NCBI GenBank assembly: GCA_031180725.1
Contig: JAPSLO010000001.1
Coordinates: forward strand, 558,001 to 622,000
DNA length: 64,000 nt
Direction of reading: 5' to 3'
Source of the DNA: Roseomonas sp.
Lineage (GTDB): Bacteria; Pseudomonadota; Alphaproteobacteria; Acetobacterales; Acetobacteraceae
The translations under genes were made by a program, and so were the position numbers. The notes beneath the pieces are model-generated. The model was not told where the DNA came from, did not search any database, and saw only the letters and a list, made by a program, of their open reading frames with translations. Below are positions 8,536 through 16,966 of this stretch, piece after piece. Position 1 is the stretch's first letter; the number at the start of each line of letters is the position of its first letter.

Positions 8536-11500
8536 TGGCCGATTTTACCTGGCCTGTTGTCGTAAATGGAAAGACCTACACGGCGGAGATGTTCTCTCCG
8601 TACGGGTACTCAGAGGCGCTCGCCGACCTGATGGGCAACTTCGCCACCCAGGCGGCGAGCGATCAGGCCGTCGTGGCGCGAGGTCAGGCAGAAGCTTTTG
8701 CCGCGTTGGCAGCGATGAAGGCGGCCGAGGCGGGCGAAGCGGGCGCGGCCAGGGCCACCGAGGTGCTGAACGCCGCGCAGATCCCGGTCGTGGCGGCACA
8801 AGCGCAGCAGGCGAGCCAGCAGGCACAAGCTGCGGTGGCACAGGTCACCGCGGGTAGCACGAATTCACTGGCTTACCCGGAGGTGGTGAAGAACCTCGTC
8901 ACCGCGAGCGATGTGGTGGCGGTGGCGGTCTATGACACCCGCCTGGACCGCGATGGCGGCGCCTGGACGGAACGCCGCATGGATGCGAGCTGGGCGGTGG
9001 AAACGCTGGGCTCTGCTGTGCGAGGCGTGAAGCGGACATTCCCCAAGGTCGCAATCATCACGCTGCGCAGCGGCGCCACGAACAGCCTGGTGATTTGGGA
9101 CGCGCTCGATCTGGACGCCAACGGCGTGCCGCGCATGTGGAGGATCTATCCGACCGCTTCCGGGGGCGTGCTGGACGGCACCCCGCGGTGCGTCGCGGTC
9201 AGGGAGGGCGTGATCCACATCGGCACCAGCCTCGGCCTGTATTCCTTCAACTTCGCCAAGGACGAGGTCCGGCACCGCGACACCAATGGCACCCGCACGC
9301 GCTACGGCTGCGGGGCGACTGGTGCGCCCTGGTCGCCTTACGTGGCGGCCGGTGCGCTCTCCGGCGCCGACGTGGCAAGCATCGCGGTGCGGACGTTGCC
9401 GGGCGCGCCCCTTGATCCCGCCACGGGGCTGCCGCTGCCGATCCTCGCGGTGGCGAACAACGTCGGGCTGAATATCATCCACCCGAATGGCCACATCGCC
9501 ACCATCAGCGGGGTTTACAGCCGCGTGGCTTGGCAGCGCGACAACACGCTCTGGGCTTCCGTCAACAATTCCTCGGATGTGGACATGGGGGCGATCCCCT
9601 ACGCCAATGCATCGCCGTCCTCCTGGCGCCGAATGCTCTACGCCACGATCACGGGTTCTCTCCCGCGCGGGCCGATGGGTGTTGTCAACGCGCTTGCCGC
9701 AGGGGCTATCGGCGGCAACGTAGGCCTCACCCATCTGATGGAGGATGAAGGCAATCCGGGCAACGGCATGGTTGCCTCGGCAAACACCCTGTTTTCCACC
9801 GGCTGGCAGCCTACCGGCATTGTTGGTGCCTGGATGGGCGAGAGTTTCACCGGAGCGGTCACGGCGGGGGAGATTGTCGTCAACGGCAACTTCGACACTG
9901 GCGACCTCACAGGCTGGCTGACCGATGCCAGCAGCGTAGGGATGACCCCAACGGTATCCGGCGGCGTGTGCCAGATCCCCGCCAGCAGCGACACGGTGCG
10001 CGGTGTCATCGACCAAGCCTTGGCCACCGTGCCGGGTCAGGCATACATGCTGACCTACACGCAGAACGCCGTCATGATTTGGGCGCGCGTGGGTGAAGGC
10101 CGCAGCTTGGCAAACCGTGCCTCAAGTCGATCTGCGACGGCCGGCACCAAGACAATTTATTTCACCGCGGTGGGCACCACCACCTGGCTGCGCTTTATGA
10201 ATGACAGCGCGGCTGCAACTACGGCCACAGTGGATAATGTCTCCATCACGCCGATCATCTACAATCGGAGCTGGCGCGACCTGTCTTTCAACGTGGTGGG
10301 ATCGCTTACGGCCGCCCCTGTCGCCAGCGGCGCGGATATTGCCGCCTATTCCGGCTGGGGCTCGGACAACTATCTGGAGATGCCCTATAACTCCGCCCTG
10401 GACTTCGGAACGGGCGACTTCTGCGTCGCGCTGTGGGCCAACTTCCCGGTCAGCGCGACCGGCAACAACCGCTTCCTGATCGAGCGCGCGGATGTGGCTT
10501 CGCCGCGTGGCTCGGATGACTGGTGGATCAGCAACGTTCTCTCCACCAATTCGCTCACCTTCGTGGCGGGCAGCGGGGCATCCTGCGCCGGCACCTATAC
10601 TCCGGGGACCTGGACCCACATCGTGGCGCTGCGCCGGGCCGGCGTCGCGGAGCTGTGGCTCAACGGTGTGCTGGTGGGCAGCGTCGCCAGCGCAAACAAC
10701 CTGAATAACGCCAGTGCCATCCTGCGCCTCGGCCGGCACATCGGCTCCGGCTTCTCCCTGGCCAGCACGTCGCTCGCCATGCTGCGCATCGCGGCTTCCG
10801 CGCCGACCCCGATACAGATCGCCCGGATGTATCGCGACGAGCGTGCGCTGTTTGAGGCAGGCGCCAAGGCGTTGTTGGGCGGCAATGACAATGTTGTGGC
10901 GGCGCTGTCGCGCAGCGAGGCGGACGGCTCCCTCGCGGTGGCCACGGCGGATGGCGTCAGCATCTACAACGGGCTGCGCCGGACGGAGTATCTGGACAGC
11001 ACGACCCTGGCCGGCGCCATCGCCAACGACACCATGCGCGCGGTGGCCAATGAGGGCGGCGTCCTCGCGCTGGGATCGGTTGCCAACGCGGGCGCGCGCC
11101 GCAGTGCCATCACCGGCCTGGACCGGATGCCTGCACAGCGCGGCGGCCCGCAGCCTCCCGCCCGCTCCCTGGGCGTGGTGGTGGTGGCGGACGCCACGCC
11201 GGCTGATCTCGGGCCGCGCATCTATGTCGCGGAGGGCGAGGTGGTGACGGTGGAGAGCATCATCACCGCCAAGCAGTACGGTGCCAGTGCCACGCAGGTG
11301 CAGTCATACGTGCTGACCGGCACCTTCAGGCGTGATCCCGGCGGCAACGTGACGCAGCTCGGCACCACCACGAAGACGGTGGTGCAGGAAGTCACGAGCA
11401 CCGGCGATGCCGACTTCGCGGTGGACACCACGGCGCAAACCGTCACGGAGCGGTTCACCGGCGTGGCGGGCACCCGGATGATCGTGCAGTCGCAGCGGCG

Positions 11501-11552
11501 CATCCGCCGCGTGACGCTCACGGGCGAGCTTCTGGCGGAGGAGGTGGCGTGA
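8535..11552 (+). CDS. Phage tail tip or fibre protein with CBM-like and LamG-like domains
   Basis: A 1005-residue protein; ATG at 8535 overlaps the previous stop and has GAGGAG upstream, preferred over the GTG at 8499. The first 110 residues include an Ala/Gln-rich helix typical of trimeric fibres. The middle carries a carbohydrate-binding-like jelly-roll (VVNGNFDTGDLTGWLTDAS to ATVDNVSI, about residues 440-570). A concanavalin/LamG-type domain follows (NYLEMPYNSALDFGTGDF, with the hallmark TWTHIVALRR and LWLNGVLVGS, about 610-740). Such sugar-binding folds are common in phage receptor-binding proteins, so it probably contacts host surface polysaccharide. The host-range role is inference. Confidence 0.75.
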   Translation: MADFTWPVVVNGKTYTAEMFSPYGYSEALADLMGNFATQAASDQAVVARGQAEAFAALAAMKAAEAGEAGAARATEVLNAAQIPVVAAQAQQASQQAQAAVAQVTAGSTNSLAYPEVVKNLVTASDVVAVAVYDTRLDRDGGAWTERRMDASWAVETLGSAVRGVKRTFPKVAIITLRSGATNSLVIWDALDLDANGVPRMWRIYPTASGGVLDGTPRCVAVREGVIHIGTSLGLYSFNFAKDEVRHRDTNGTRTRYGCGATGAPWSPYVAAGALSGADVASIAVRTLPGAPLDPATGLPLPILAVANNVGLNIIHPNGHIATISGVYSRVAWQRDNTLWASVNNSSDVDMGAIPYANASPSSWRRMLYATITGSLPRGPMGVVNALAAGAIGGNVGLTHLMEDEGNPGNGMVASANTLFSTGWQPTGIVGAWMGESFTGAVTAGEIVVNGNFDTGDLTGWLTDASSVGMTPTVSGGVCQIPASSDTVRGVIDQALATVPGQAYMLTYTQNAVMIWARVGEGRSLANRASSRSATAGTKTIYFTAVGTTTWLRFMNDSAAATTATVDNVSITPIIYNRSWRDLSFNVVGSLTAAPVASGADIAAYSGWGSDNYLEMPYNSALDFGTGDFCVALWANFPVSATGNNRFLIERADVASPRGSDDWWISNVLSTNSLTFVAGSGASCAGTYTPGTWTHIVALRRAGVAELWLNGVLVGSVASANNLNNASAILRLGRHIGSGFSLASTSLAMLRIAASAPTPIQIARMYRDERALFEAGAKALLGGNDNVVAALSRSEADGSLAVATADGVSIYNGLRRTEYLDSTTLAGAIANDTMRAVANEGGVLALGSVANAGARRSAITGLDRMPAQRGGPQPPARSLGVVVVADATPADLGPRIYVAEGEVVTVESIITAKQYGASATQVQSYVLTGTFRRDPGGNVTQLGTTTKTVVQEVTSTGDADFAVDTTAQTVTERFTGVAGTRMIVQSQRRIRRVTLTGELLAEEVA

Positions 11553-12361
11553 TGCTGCGCGCGGAGGATATGGAGGACCGCTACCGCGAGGGCAGCCTCG
11601 TGCGGCGGTGGAGCATCGTCGCTGGTCAGCCGCGATGCGTGCTGGCACCTCTGGACGTGGCTGTGGCCACAGATGCGGAGATCGCCGCTGCCGAGACAGG
11701 CAACGCGCTGGCGCGCGCCGCCATCGCGGCGCTGGATGCCTATGAGGCGGCGCTGGAGATCGCGTCCCAGCCGGAGCCGCCGGAATACCTGCCTGGCGAA
11801 GACGCGCCGGTGAACCCCGCCCATGCGGCTTGGCTGGTGGCGGTCGCGACGGTGGGGGCGGCCTCGGCGGAAACCCTGGCACTGCATGCAGCGCGCCAGG
11901 CCGGGCCGCGGGGCGAGGCGCGCATCCTCGCGGAGCTGGACGCCGAGGGCGCCATCACAGCACTCATCGTGACCGATGATCCCTTGGCCGAGGGCGAGCC
12001 CGTGCCGGCCGAGGCGCGGCTCGGCGGAACGCTGGTGGGCGGCGTCTACTCGCCACCCGCGCCGCGTGTCGTCGTGCCGAACGAGGTCGGTTACTGGCAG
12101 TTCATGGCGGCGGCGGCCAGGTTCGGCTTCATCACGCCGGAGGAGGCGCAGGCGGCGGTGCAGCACCGCACCATGCCGGCCGTCATCACCGACGTGTTGG
12201 CCGCCTTGCCGCCGGAGCAGCGGGCAGAGGCGGAGATCAAGCTCGCCGGCATCACCTCCATGGTCCGGGCCGACCCGCTGTTCGATCTGCTGGTGCAGGT
12301 CGGGCCCTACACGGCCGAACAAGTGGACGCCGTCTTTCTCGCTGCGCAGGAGGTGGTCTGA
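11552..12361 (+). CDS. Hypothetical phage protein after the tail-tip gene
   Basis: A 269-residue soluble protein; ATG overlaps the preceding TGA and follows a strong GGAGGAGG at 11537-11544. It is Ala/Glu-rich and mostly helical in look, with a Pro-rich loop near residue 75 (QPEPPEYLPGEDAP) and another near 170 (YSPPAPRVVVP). The C-terminal 100 residues (YWQFMAAAARFGFITPEEA and following) look like a small helical domain often seen in phage proteins beside fibres. No family is recognised. A tail-fibre assembly or chaperone role is possible only by position. Confidence 0.6.
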   Translation: MLRAEDMEDRYREGSLVRRWSIVAGQPRCVLAPLDVAVATDAEIAAAETGNALARAAIAALDAYEAALEIASQPEPPEYLPGEDAPVNPAHAAWLVAVATVGAASAETLALHAARQAGPRGEARILAELDAEGAITALIVTDDPLAEGEPVPAEARLGGTLVGGVYSPPAPRVVVPNEVGYWQFMAAAARFGFITPEEAQAAVQHRTMPAVITDVLAALPPEQRAEAEIKLAGITSMVRADPLFDLLVQVGPYTAEQVDAVFLAAQEVV

Positions 12362-12750
12362 TGTGGGAGCTGTGGCGCCGCATCCTCGCCGATCTCGGCC
12401 GGCCAGACGATCAGGGGCGCGACTGGTACGCGTGGGGCACGGTGCAGGTCGCGCACGCCGGCATCGGCGTCGCCCTGGCGGGGCTTCTGCTGGCCTTCGG
12501 TGCCGCGCCCTGGTCGGGCGCCCTCTTTGCCGCGCTGGCTTATGGCCTCGGCAAAGAGATGCGGGACTACCGCCAGGCGCGGGGCTGGCGCACTGCCCGG
12601 GATTGCCTGCGGGACAGCCTCTTCGTCGCCGGCGGATGCACCATCGCGGCCGCGCTGCACACGCACTCCGCCGCGGGGCTCGCGGTGGCCTTAGCCGCTG
12701 TGGTGCTGGGGTTGGCGGTGGGCGTCTATCAGCGGGCAGCGGGCGCATGA
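12361..12750 (+). CDS. Small phage membrane protein, holin candidate
   Basis: A 129-residue protein with about three hydrophobic segments (around residues 30-52, 88-103 and 105-124), joined by a basic loop with KEMRDYRQARGWRTARD. Its ATG overlaps the previous stop. A similar RDYR-containing membrane protein is often found just ahead of the endolysin in alphaproteobacterial prophages. A holin function fits the size, the membrane segments and the position, but no diagnostic motif exists, so this stays a candidate. Confidence 0.6.
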   Translation: MWELWRRILADLGRPDDQGRDWYAWGTVQVAHAGIGVALAGLLLAFGAAPWSGALFAALAYGLGKEMRDYRQARGWRTARDCLRDSLFVAGGCTIAAALHTHSAAGLAVALAAVVLGLAVGVYQRAAGA

Positions 12751-13091
12751 GCGAGGCTCTGCAACACTGGCTCTGGCCATTGGCCACGCATGCCATGGCG
12801 GCGGCACCCGGCCTTGGCGCCTGGCTGCTGCAACTGCGGGCGAGCCGGCGAGAGGATCGCGCGGCCGACGCAGCGGCGCGGGACGATGTGATCGACGCGC
12901 TGCGCGAGGGCCTGGAGGAACAGCGCACGGAGCTGACCCGGCTGCGCGGTGAGGTGATGGACGCACGCGATGCCGAGACGCGGTGCCGCGAGCGGCTGAT
13001 GGAGGTCCGCGAAGAGGTGCTCGCGCTACGGAGCGCGATGCAGCGTGCCGGGCTGCCGGTGCCGCCGATGAGCGGCACCGCACCGGCGTAG
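12747..13091 (+). CDS. Small membrane-anchored coiled-coil phage protein
   Basis: A 114-residue protein starting in a 4-base ATGA overlap with the gene before. Residues 8-30 are hydrophobic, and residues 35-100 are a charged Arg/Glu helix with heptad-like spacing (a likely coiled coil) ending in a short Pro-rich tail. An N-terminal anchor plus periplasmic coil is the layout of an inner-membrane spanin subunit, but a better-placed overlapping pair lies downstream, so a different membrane role is also possible. It forms a translationally coupled set with the holin candidate. Confidence 0.55.
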   Translation: MSEALQHWLWPLATHAMAAAPGLGAWLLQLRASRREDRAADAAARDDVIDALREGLEEQRTELTRLRGEVMDARDAETRCRERLMEVREEVLALRSAMQRAGLPVPPMSGTAPA

Positions 13092-13139
13092 TGAACATGG
13101 CCGCCCCCTGAAGCGCGGCGGCACGACAGGAGACGAGGG

Positions 13140-13796
13140 ATGGGGGATCCAAAGCAGGCCCGAGGCTATCGCAACCGCAACCCGGGCAATATCGACTATG
13201 TGCCGACGAACCGCTGGCAGGGTCAGGTAGGCATTGAGCCTGCGCCGCGGGGTGGCGGGCGCCCGCGCTTCGCGGTTTTCGAGAGCCACGAGTACGGGAT
13301 CCGCGCGCTGGCGATGCTCCTGACCACCTATCAGGACCGCCACGGCCTGCGCACCATTCGGCAGATCATCAATCGCTGGGCGCCTGGCACGGAGAACAAC
13401 ACGGGCAGCTATGTCGGCTTCGTGGACGCGCGCATGCCGCGGCACAGCGCCGATGATGTGCTCGACCTGCACAACTATGCCGACATGCGTGAGCTGGTGG
13501 TTGCCATCATCACGCACGAGCTCGGCGGCAATCCCTACCCGGACAGCGTCATCGACGAGGGCCTGCGGCGAGCCGGCCTGGTCAAGCCGGTGCCCACCGT
13601 CGCTGCCGCCGCCAAGACCGAGGCAGGGATGAGCGCCATGAGCGTGGCCGCGGCCGTTGCCGCCGCCGCGCCGGCCGCACCGCTGCTCCAGTCTATCGCT
13701 GGCATGCCGCAGTGGACCGGGGTGGCGCTGATCGCGGCCGTGGCGGTGGTGGTCGTAGCCGTAATCCTGACCCGCCGCCGGGATGCGCCAGCGTGA
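13140..13796 (+). CDS. Endolysin-like or virion peptidoglycan-active protein with C-terminal membrane anchor
   Basis: A 218-residue protein with AGGAG 7 bases before its ATG. Residues 8-150 match the phage group with RNRNPGNI, a conserved Trp, VFESHEYGIRALA, TYQDRHGL and INRWAPGTENNTGSYV, usually annotated as structural protein P5 or lysozyme-like. That family acts on the cell wall in lysis or entry. After an Ala-rich linker there is a hydrophobic C-terminal segment (about 192-210, ending TRRRDAPA), which would tether the enzyme to the membrane. No N-terminal signal is seen, so export by holin is likely. The family match is by memory of motifs. Confidence 0.7.
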   Translation: MGDPKQARGYRNRNPGNIDYVPTNRWQGQVGIEPAPRGGGRPRFAVFESHEYGIRALAMLLTTYQDRHGLRTIRQIINRWAPGTENNTGSYVGFVDARMPRHSADDVLDLHNYADMRELVVAIITHELGGNPYPDSVIDEGLRRAGLVKPVPTVAAAAKTEAGMSAMSVAAAVAAAAPAAPLLQSIAGMPQWTGVALIAAVAVVVVAVILTRRRDAPA

Positions 13797-14026
13797 TCGC
13801 GCTGGGGCTGATTGCGCGCCTGCCGCCCTGGCTCTGGGCGGCACTGGCGGCGCTAGTGGTGGTGGTCGGGGCCTATCTGGCCGGTGGGCGTGATGAGCGC
13901 GCCAGTGCGCGCCTGGACGCGGCGGAGAGCGCACTGGAAGCACGGAGGGCACGAGATGCGGTTGACCGGGACGTTGCTCGCGATCCTGACATTGGCGAGC
14001 GCCTGCACCGCTGGCAGCTCGATTGA
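13793..14026 (+). CDS. Probable inner-membrane spanin subunit (Rz-like)
   Basis: A 77-residue protein starting with GTG in a 4-base GTGA overlap with the endolysin-like gene. It has an N-terminal membrane helix (about residues 9-30, PPWLWAALAALVVVVGAYLA) and then a charged Arg/Ala/Glu helix to the end. A lipoprotein gene starts inside it in another frame, which is the Rz/Rz1 arrangement. It is short for an i-spanin (usually over 100 residues). Role inferred from topology and gene overlap. Confidence 0.55.
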   Translation: MIALGLIARLPPWLWAALAALVVVVGAYLAGGRDERASARLDAAESALEARRARDAVDRDVARDPDIGERLHRWQLD

Positions 14027-14156
14027 TCGCTGTGCCGGCTGGCAGCCCATCTATCCGAGCCGGGGCGATGTGATGGGACGGCGGCTTCAAGAGCAGATCG
14101 TGGCGCACAACGAGCACGGCGAGCGGCAGTGCGGGTGGGAGCCGGTGAGGCGGTGA
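13956..14156 (+). CDS. Small lipoprotein, probable outer-membrane spanin subunit (Rz1-like)
   Basis: A 66-residue protein with GGAGGG upstream and its start inside the preceding gene, overlapping by 71 bases in a different frame. It has a signal peptide and lipobox (LTLASAC, Cys17). The mature part CAGWQPIYPSRGDV...QIVAHNEHG...CGW resembles a small lipoprotein family frequent next to lysis genes in alphaproteobacterial prophages. The two further Cys (26 and about 59) could pair. Spanin function is inference from the overlapped architecture and lipidation. Confidence 0.6.
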   Translation: MRLTGTLLAILTLASACTAGSSIDRCAGWQPIYPSRGDVMGRRLQEQIVAHNEHGERQCGWEPVRR

Positions 14157-14158
14157 GC

Positions 14159-14518
14159 ATGACTATGGAAGGCGCAGCCGCGAAGGCGATTGTCACGCGC
14201 GGCGGACACGCCGCCGAGCCCCCGCCCGCGGCCAATGCCCCACTCTCGCCCAGCCAGGTGCAGCGGATCCGCGACGTACGAGCTGGGGCCCGCGTCGTGC
14301 GGCTCAGCGACGGGTGGATCGGCGTCGAGCCGTTTGGCGGGGAGCGGGCGATGATAGCGCCGGAGCGGTGGGCCGCGTTGCGCGCCGTGGCGCCCGATCT
14401 GCCCGCGCCGGAGCGCCTGCCAAGGCTGCGATCGGCCGAGTGGCTGCCGCGCTCCGCCGCCCCGTCCAGCGCGGCTCCCGCGGCCGCCAGGGGCTTGGGT
14501 AGGGCAGCCAGGAGGTAG
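14159..14518 (+). CDS. Small hypothetical phage protein
   Basis: A 119-residue soluble protein. ATG at 14159 has GAGG 8 bases upstream; a GTG at 14153 that overlaps the lipoprotein stop (GTGA) is an alternative. The middle (SPSQVQRIRDVRAGARVVRLSDGWIG) looks like a compact folded domain; the ends are low-complexity Ala/Pro/Arg. It is the last gene of the rightward late operon, directly before a strong hairpin. No family recognised. Confidence 0.5.
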   Translation: MTMEGAAAKAIVTRGGHAAEPPPAANAPLSPSQVQRIRDVRAGARVVRLSDGWIGVEPFGGERAMIAPERWAALRAVAPDLPAPERLPRLRSAEWLPRSAAPSSAAPAAARGLGRAARR

Positions 14519-14528
14519 AGCTGCGCGG

Positions 14529-14598
14529 GCCGCCTTCTGGGGCGGCGGGGCCCTGCGCCTGGGCGCCTGGAGGCCTCTGGGGAAGCCTCCAGGCGCCC
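14529..14598 (+). terminator. Late-operon terminator, two hairpins
   Basis: A 6-bp hairpin (GCCGCC/GGCGGC, 14529-14546) is followed by a perfect 14-bp stem GGGCGCCTGGAGGC (14561-14574) with a 10-base loop and its complement (14585-14598), then AATCCTTT. It lies just after the last rightward late gene and ahead of a leftward gene, so it could end transcription from both sides. Confidence 0.75.
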
Positions 14599-14694
14599 AA
14601 TCCTTTACTCGACCGCGATGGCATGCCTCCGCCAGCGGCGCCAGCATTGCCCATTGCTCATCTGCCAGCCCCTCAGGCCCGCTTCCCTTGCCGG

Positions 14695-14940
14695 TCAGCG
14701 GCTAGGCGGGGTCGCCGGACTTGGTATTCCCGCTCGCTCCTCGAGTTGCCGGAGGCGGGTGTCCATAGCGGCCATCCGCTGCATCATCGGGCAACCTTGC
14801 ATCATCATGCCGCCCTGACCCTGCATCATGGGCATCTGCTGCATCGTGCCGCCCTGGGGGTTCTGCATGCCCTGAGCAAAGGCACCCGCCGCTGCAAGAA
14901 CTCCGGCCAGTGCGACGGCAGGGGAGATGAGCTTGCGCAT
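14695..14940 (-). CDS. Small secreted methionine-rich protein
   Basis: An 81-residue protein with a textbook signal peptide (MRKLISPAVALAGVLAAAGAFA, cleaved after AFA) and a very strong ribosome site (GGAGGAGGT, 6 bases from ATG). The mature start is dominated by Met, Gln and Gly (MQQMPMMQGQGG, then MMMQGCPMMQRM), followed by a short helix (DTRLRQLEERAG) and a Pro-rich tail. Met-rich and MxxM-like motifs with a single Cys are typical of periplasmic copper or silver binding, but this is inference. It is oriented against the phage late genes and next to the divergent pentapeptide gene, so it reads as prophage cargo. Confidence 0.7.
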   Translation of the reverse strand: MRKLISPAVALAGVLAAAGAFAQGMQNPQGGTMQQMPMMQGQGGMMMQGCPMMQRMAAMDTRLRQLEERAGIPSPATPPSR

Positions 14941-15190
14941 AGGGTTACCTCCTCCCGTTGTGGACCAAAACGAGGAAACGCCCTTCCCACGTAGGAAGGT
15001 TTCAGTTGGTGAGGGCGCGATTCCAAATTGGCTCCACCGCTCCCCACTAGAGATCGGCTCAGGCGCTAAAGGGCATTTGGTGCGGCAGGTACGGCGGCCG
15101 ACAACAGACCTCTTCCGCTACCCAAGTGGCTGTAGCAAATCCAACGGACCTGCAACATGCTTCACGCAGCAACACAGCGGCGAGAACAGC

Positions 15191-16138
15191 ATGGGCGAGC
15201 GTATGCCCCACGACTGGCAGAACTGGTTCACCAGTCGGCCTTTGCTACGCTGGCCAACAGCGATCGCAACTGGCGGTAGCCTTCTGTTCCTTGGAGCCGC
15301 TCTTGGCGGAGGTGGCCCAAGCCACGTCATTCCCCTAGGCACCTTTGTGGTAGGTTTGCTCGCGGCAGGCGGCGCTCTAGGCCAACTTCATGTGGCCCGA
15401 CGCCGGCATGAGGAGCAAACAAGGGCCGATTTCCAGCGGCGGATAACCGAGAGCTACACGAAGGCCGTCGAACAGATCTCAAGCGACAAGCTTGTGGCCC
15501 GCTTGGGAGGCATCTTCGCATTGGAGCGCATCTCGCGGGAAAGCCCAGACGATTATTGGACTGTTATGGAAACACTAACTGGCTTTGTTCGAGAACGGGC
15601 TCGCTGGAAAGAACCTGTAGTGGCCAGGGTCGGTGGGGATCCAAATCGTGGCGTTCCCGGTGAGCTTGGAAAAGCGACCGACATCGAAGCGGCCCTGACC
15701 GTTCTGCGTCGCCGCAACTCTGAGGGCCTTATTCGAGAACGTAGAAGCGGTTGGCGCCTCGATCTGAGAGACGTTGACCTCACTGGTGCTGACCTCAGTG
15801 AAGTGCATCTCGAAGAGGCCAATCTTAGAGGTGCGCACCTAGACGAAACAATCCTTAACAATGCGTGCCTTGAAGGAGCGAATCTATTTGGAGCGACCCT
15901 CAAGGAGGCACATCTCTTCGAAGCCAACCTCAAAGGTGCAAATCTGGTCGCGGCCAACCTCCAGGCGGCGTTGCTCTTCCATACCAACCTCGAAGGCGCT
16001 GACCTCCTGGGTGCGGAGCTTCAGGGAGCAGATCTCGCCACCGCTAGGGGGCTCACAAAAGAGCAGCTCGAAAGCGCGAAGGGAGACGAAAAGACCTTGC
16101 TTCCACGAAGCTTCGCACCGCCACCCTCCTGGGCGTAA
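15191..16138 (+). CDS. Membrane-anchored pentapeptide-repeat protein
   Basis: A 315-residue protein starting at the ATG of MGERMPHDW. Two hydrophobic segments (about residues 20-37 and 44-60) are followed by a helical domain (YTKAVEQISSDKLVARLGGIFALERISRESPDDYW) known from many pentapeptide-repeat proteins, and then a right-handed pentapeptide helix from about 195 to 285 with A(N/D)L spaced every five residues (ADLSEV, ANLRGA, ANLFGA, ANLKGA, ANLVAA, ADLLGA). Base composition is clearly richer in A/T than flanking phage genes, suggesting separate acquisition. Its role is unknown; such prophage-borne proteins may act in host fitness or superinfection exclusion. Confidence 0.8.
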   Translation: MGERMPHDWQNWFTSRPLLRWPTAIATGGSLLFLGAALGGGGPSHVIPLGTFVVGLLAAGGALGQLHVARRRHEEQTRADFQRRITESYTKAVEQISSDKLVARLGGIFALERISRESPDDYWTVMETLTGFVRERARWKEPVVARVGGDPNRGVPGELGKATDIEAALTVLRRRNSEGLIRERRSGWRLDLRDVDLTGADLSEVHLEEANLRGAHLDETILNNACLEGANLFGATLKEAHLFEANLKGANLVAANLQAALLFHTNLEGADLLGAELQGADLATARGLTKEQLESAKGDEKTLLPRSFAPPPSWA

Positions 16139-16165
16139 CGGTGAGGGTAACCACCTCGGGCTGAG

Positions 16166-16618
16166 CTATCCCGCCGCCCTCAGGGCGCGCTCGATGGCGA
16201 CGATGGCCTTCCGGCGCTCGCTCTGCGGGCTGTAGCCGCTGAAGCGGTAGAGAATGTCGTCGCGGAGCGTGGCTCCGGTCTTCCAGGGGTGCGGCTTGTC
16301 GGTGAACAGGGCAGGGTAAGCCTGAAGGGCGGCCCAGGCCGCTCTGCGGCGGTCTTCCCTATCCTGCTGCTCGGCCGCGGCGGCGGCGCGCTGGGCATCG
16401 CGGACCAGCTTCGGATCCTGGCGACCGCCTGCCAGAACCCGTGAGATGCAATCGCTGCCGACGACGAATTCGCGGCCGTCAACGTCCCGGCACACGAAGC
16501 GGTGCGAGATCATCGTGCCGCAGTAAGCGCAGCCTCCGCCCGCGTGGCGCTCTACGCGGGCGAGGGTGAAGGGGGCGAAGCCGAGCCCCGCGCGCTGGAA
16601 TGGGTGGAGGTCAGACAC
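16166..16618 (-). CDS. Small phage zinc-ribbon-like protein
   Basis: A 150-residue protein, GTG start at 16618, chosen because the family begins near SDLHPFQRAGLGFAPF and because the upstream gene ends just before at 16639. It holds CAYCGTMISHRFVCRDVDG and VGSDCI, a CxxC plus C...C pattern that would form a zinc ribbon or treble clef; the rest is basic and helical with RRKAIVAIERAL near the end. Related small proteins occur in phages and prophages. It may bind nucleic acid, but no function is established. It forms a leftward pair with the gene at 16639-16905. Confidence 0.65.
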   Translation of the reverse strand: MSDLHPFQRAGLGFAPFTLARVERHAGGGCAYCGTMISHRFVCRDVDGREFVVGSDCISRVLAGGRQDPKLVRDAQRAAAAAEQQDREDRRRAAWAALQAYPALFTDKPHPWKTGATLRDDILYRFSGYSPQSERRKAIVAIERALRAAG

Positions 16619-16638
16619 GGCGCCGGGCCCGGCCTGCC

Positions 16639-16905
16639 TCACGCTGCCTTGGCGGCTGGCCGGCGGATCCACTTCGGGGCCACCTTCCGCGTGGGATAGG
16701 TTGGCGCGACCAGCTTTGCCTCGACCGCCACCTCGTCGGCGTAGTCGAAGGTCATCGCCTTGGCCGGATCCCGGGTCCACACGGCCACGGGCTGGCTGCG
16801 CTCAGGCGTCCAGCCGCGGAAGTACTTGAGCGGCTTGGCAGGGTCGGCCGAGGTCGCCGCGATCACAAGGGCCTGCTGGGGAAGGGTAGTCTGTGGGCTC
16901 GGCAT
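16639..16905 (-). CDS. Small hypothetical phage protein
   Basis: An 88-residue protein starting at ATG 16905 (MPSPQTTLPQQ), preferred over the ATG at 16962 because GGAG lies 7 bases upstream. It contains VIAATSADPAKPLKYFRGW and TFDYADEVAVEAKLVAPTY and ends in a basic Ala/Lys-rich tail. No family is recognised. It is first of a two-gene leftward unit whose control region carries a strong dyad at 16967-16990. Confidence 0.5.
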   Translation of the reverse strand: MPSPQTTLPQQALVIAATSADPAKPLKYFRGWTPERSQPVAVWTRDPAKAMTFDYADEVAVEAKLVAPTYPTRKVAPKWIRRPAAKAA

Positions 16906-16966
16906 CTCCGCGCTCCGTTGGGGTTGCGGGCCGACCATGGCGTCGCCGCCCCCATGCCGCAAGGGG

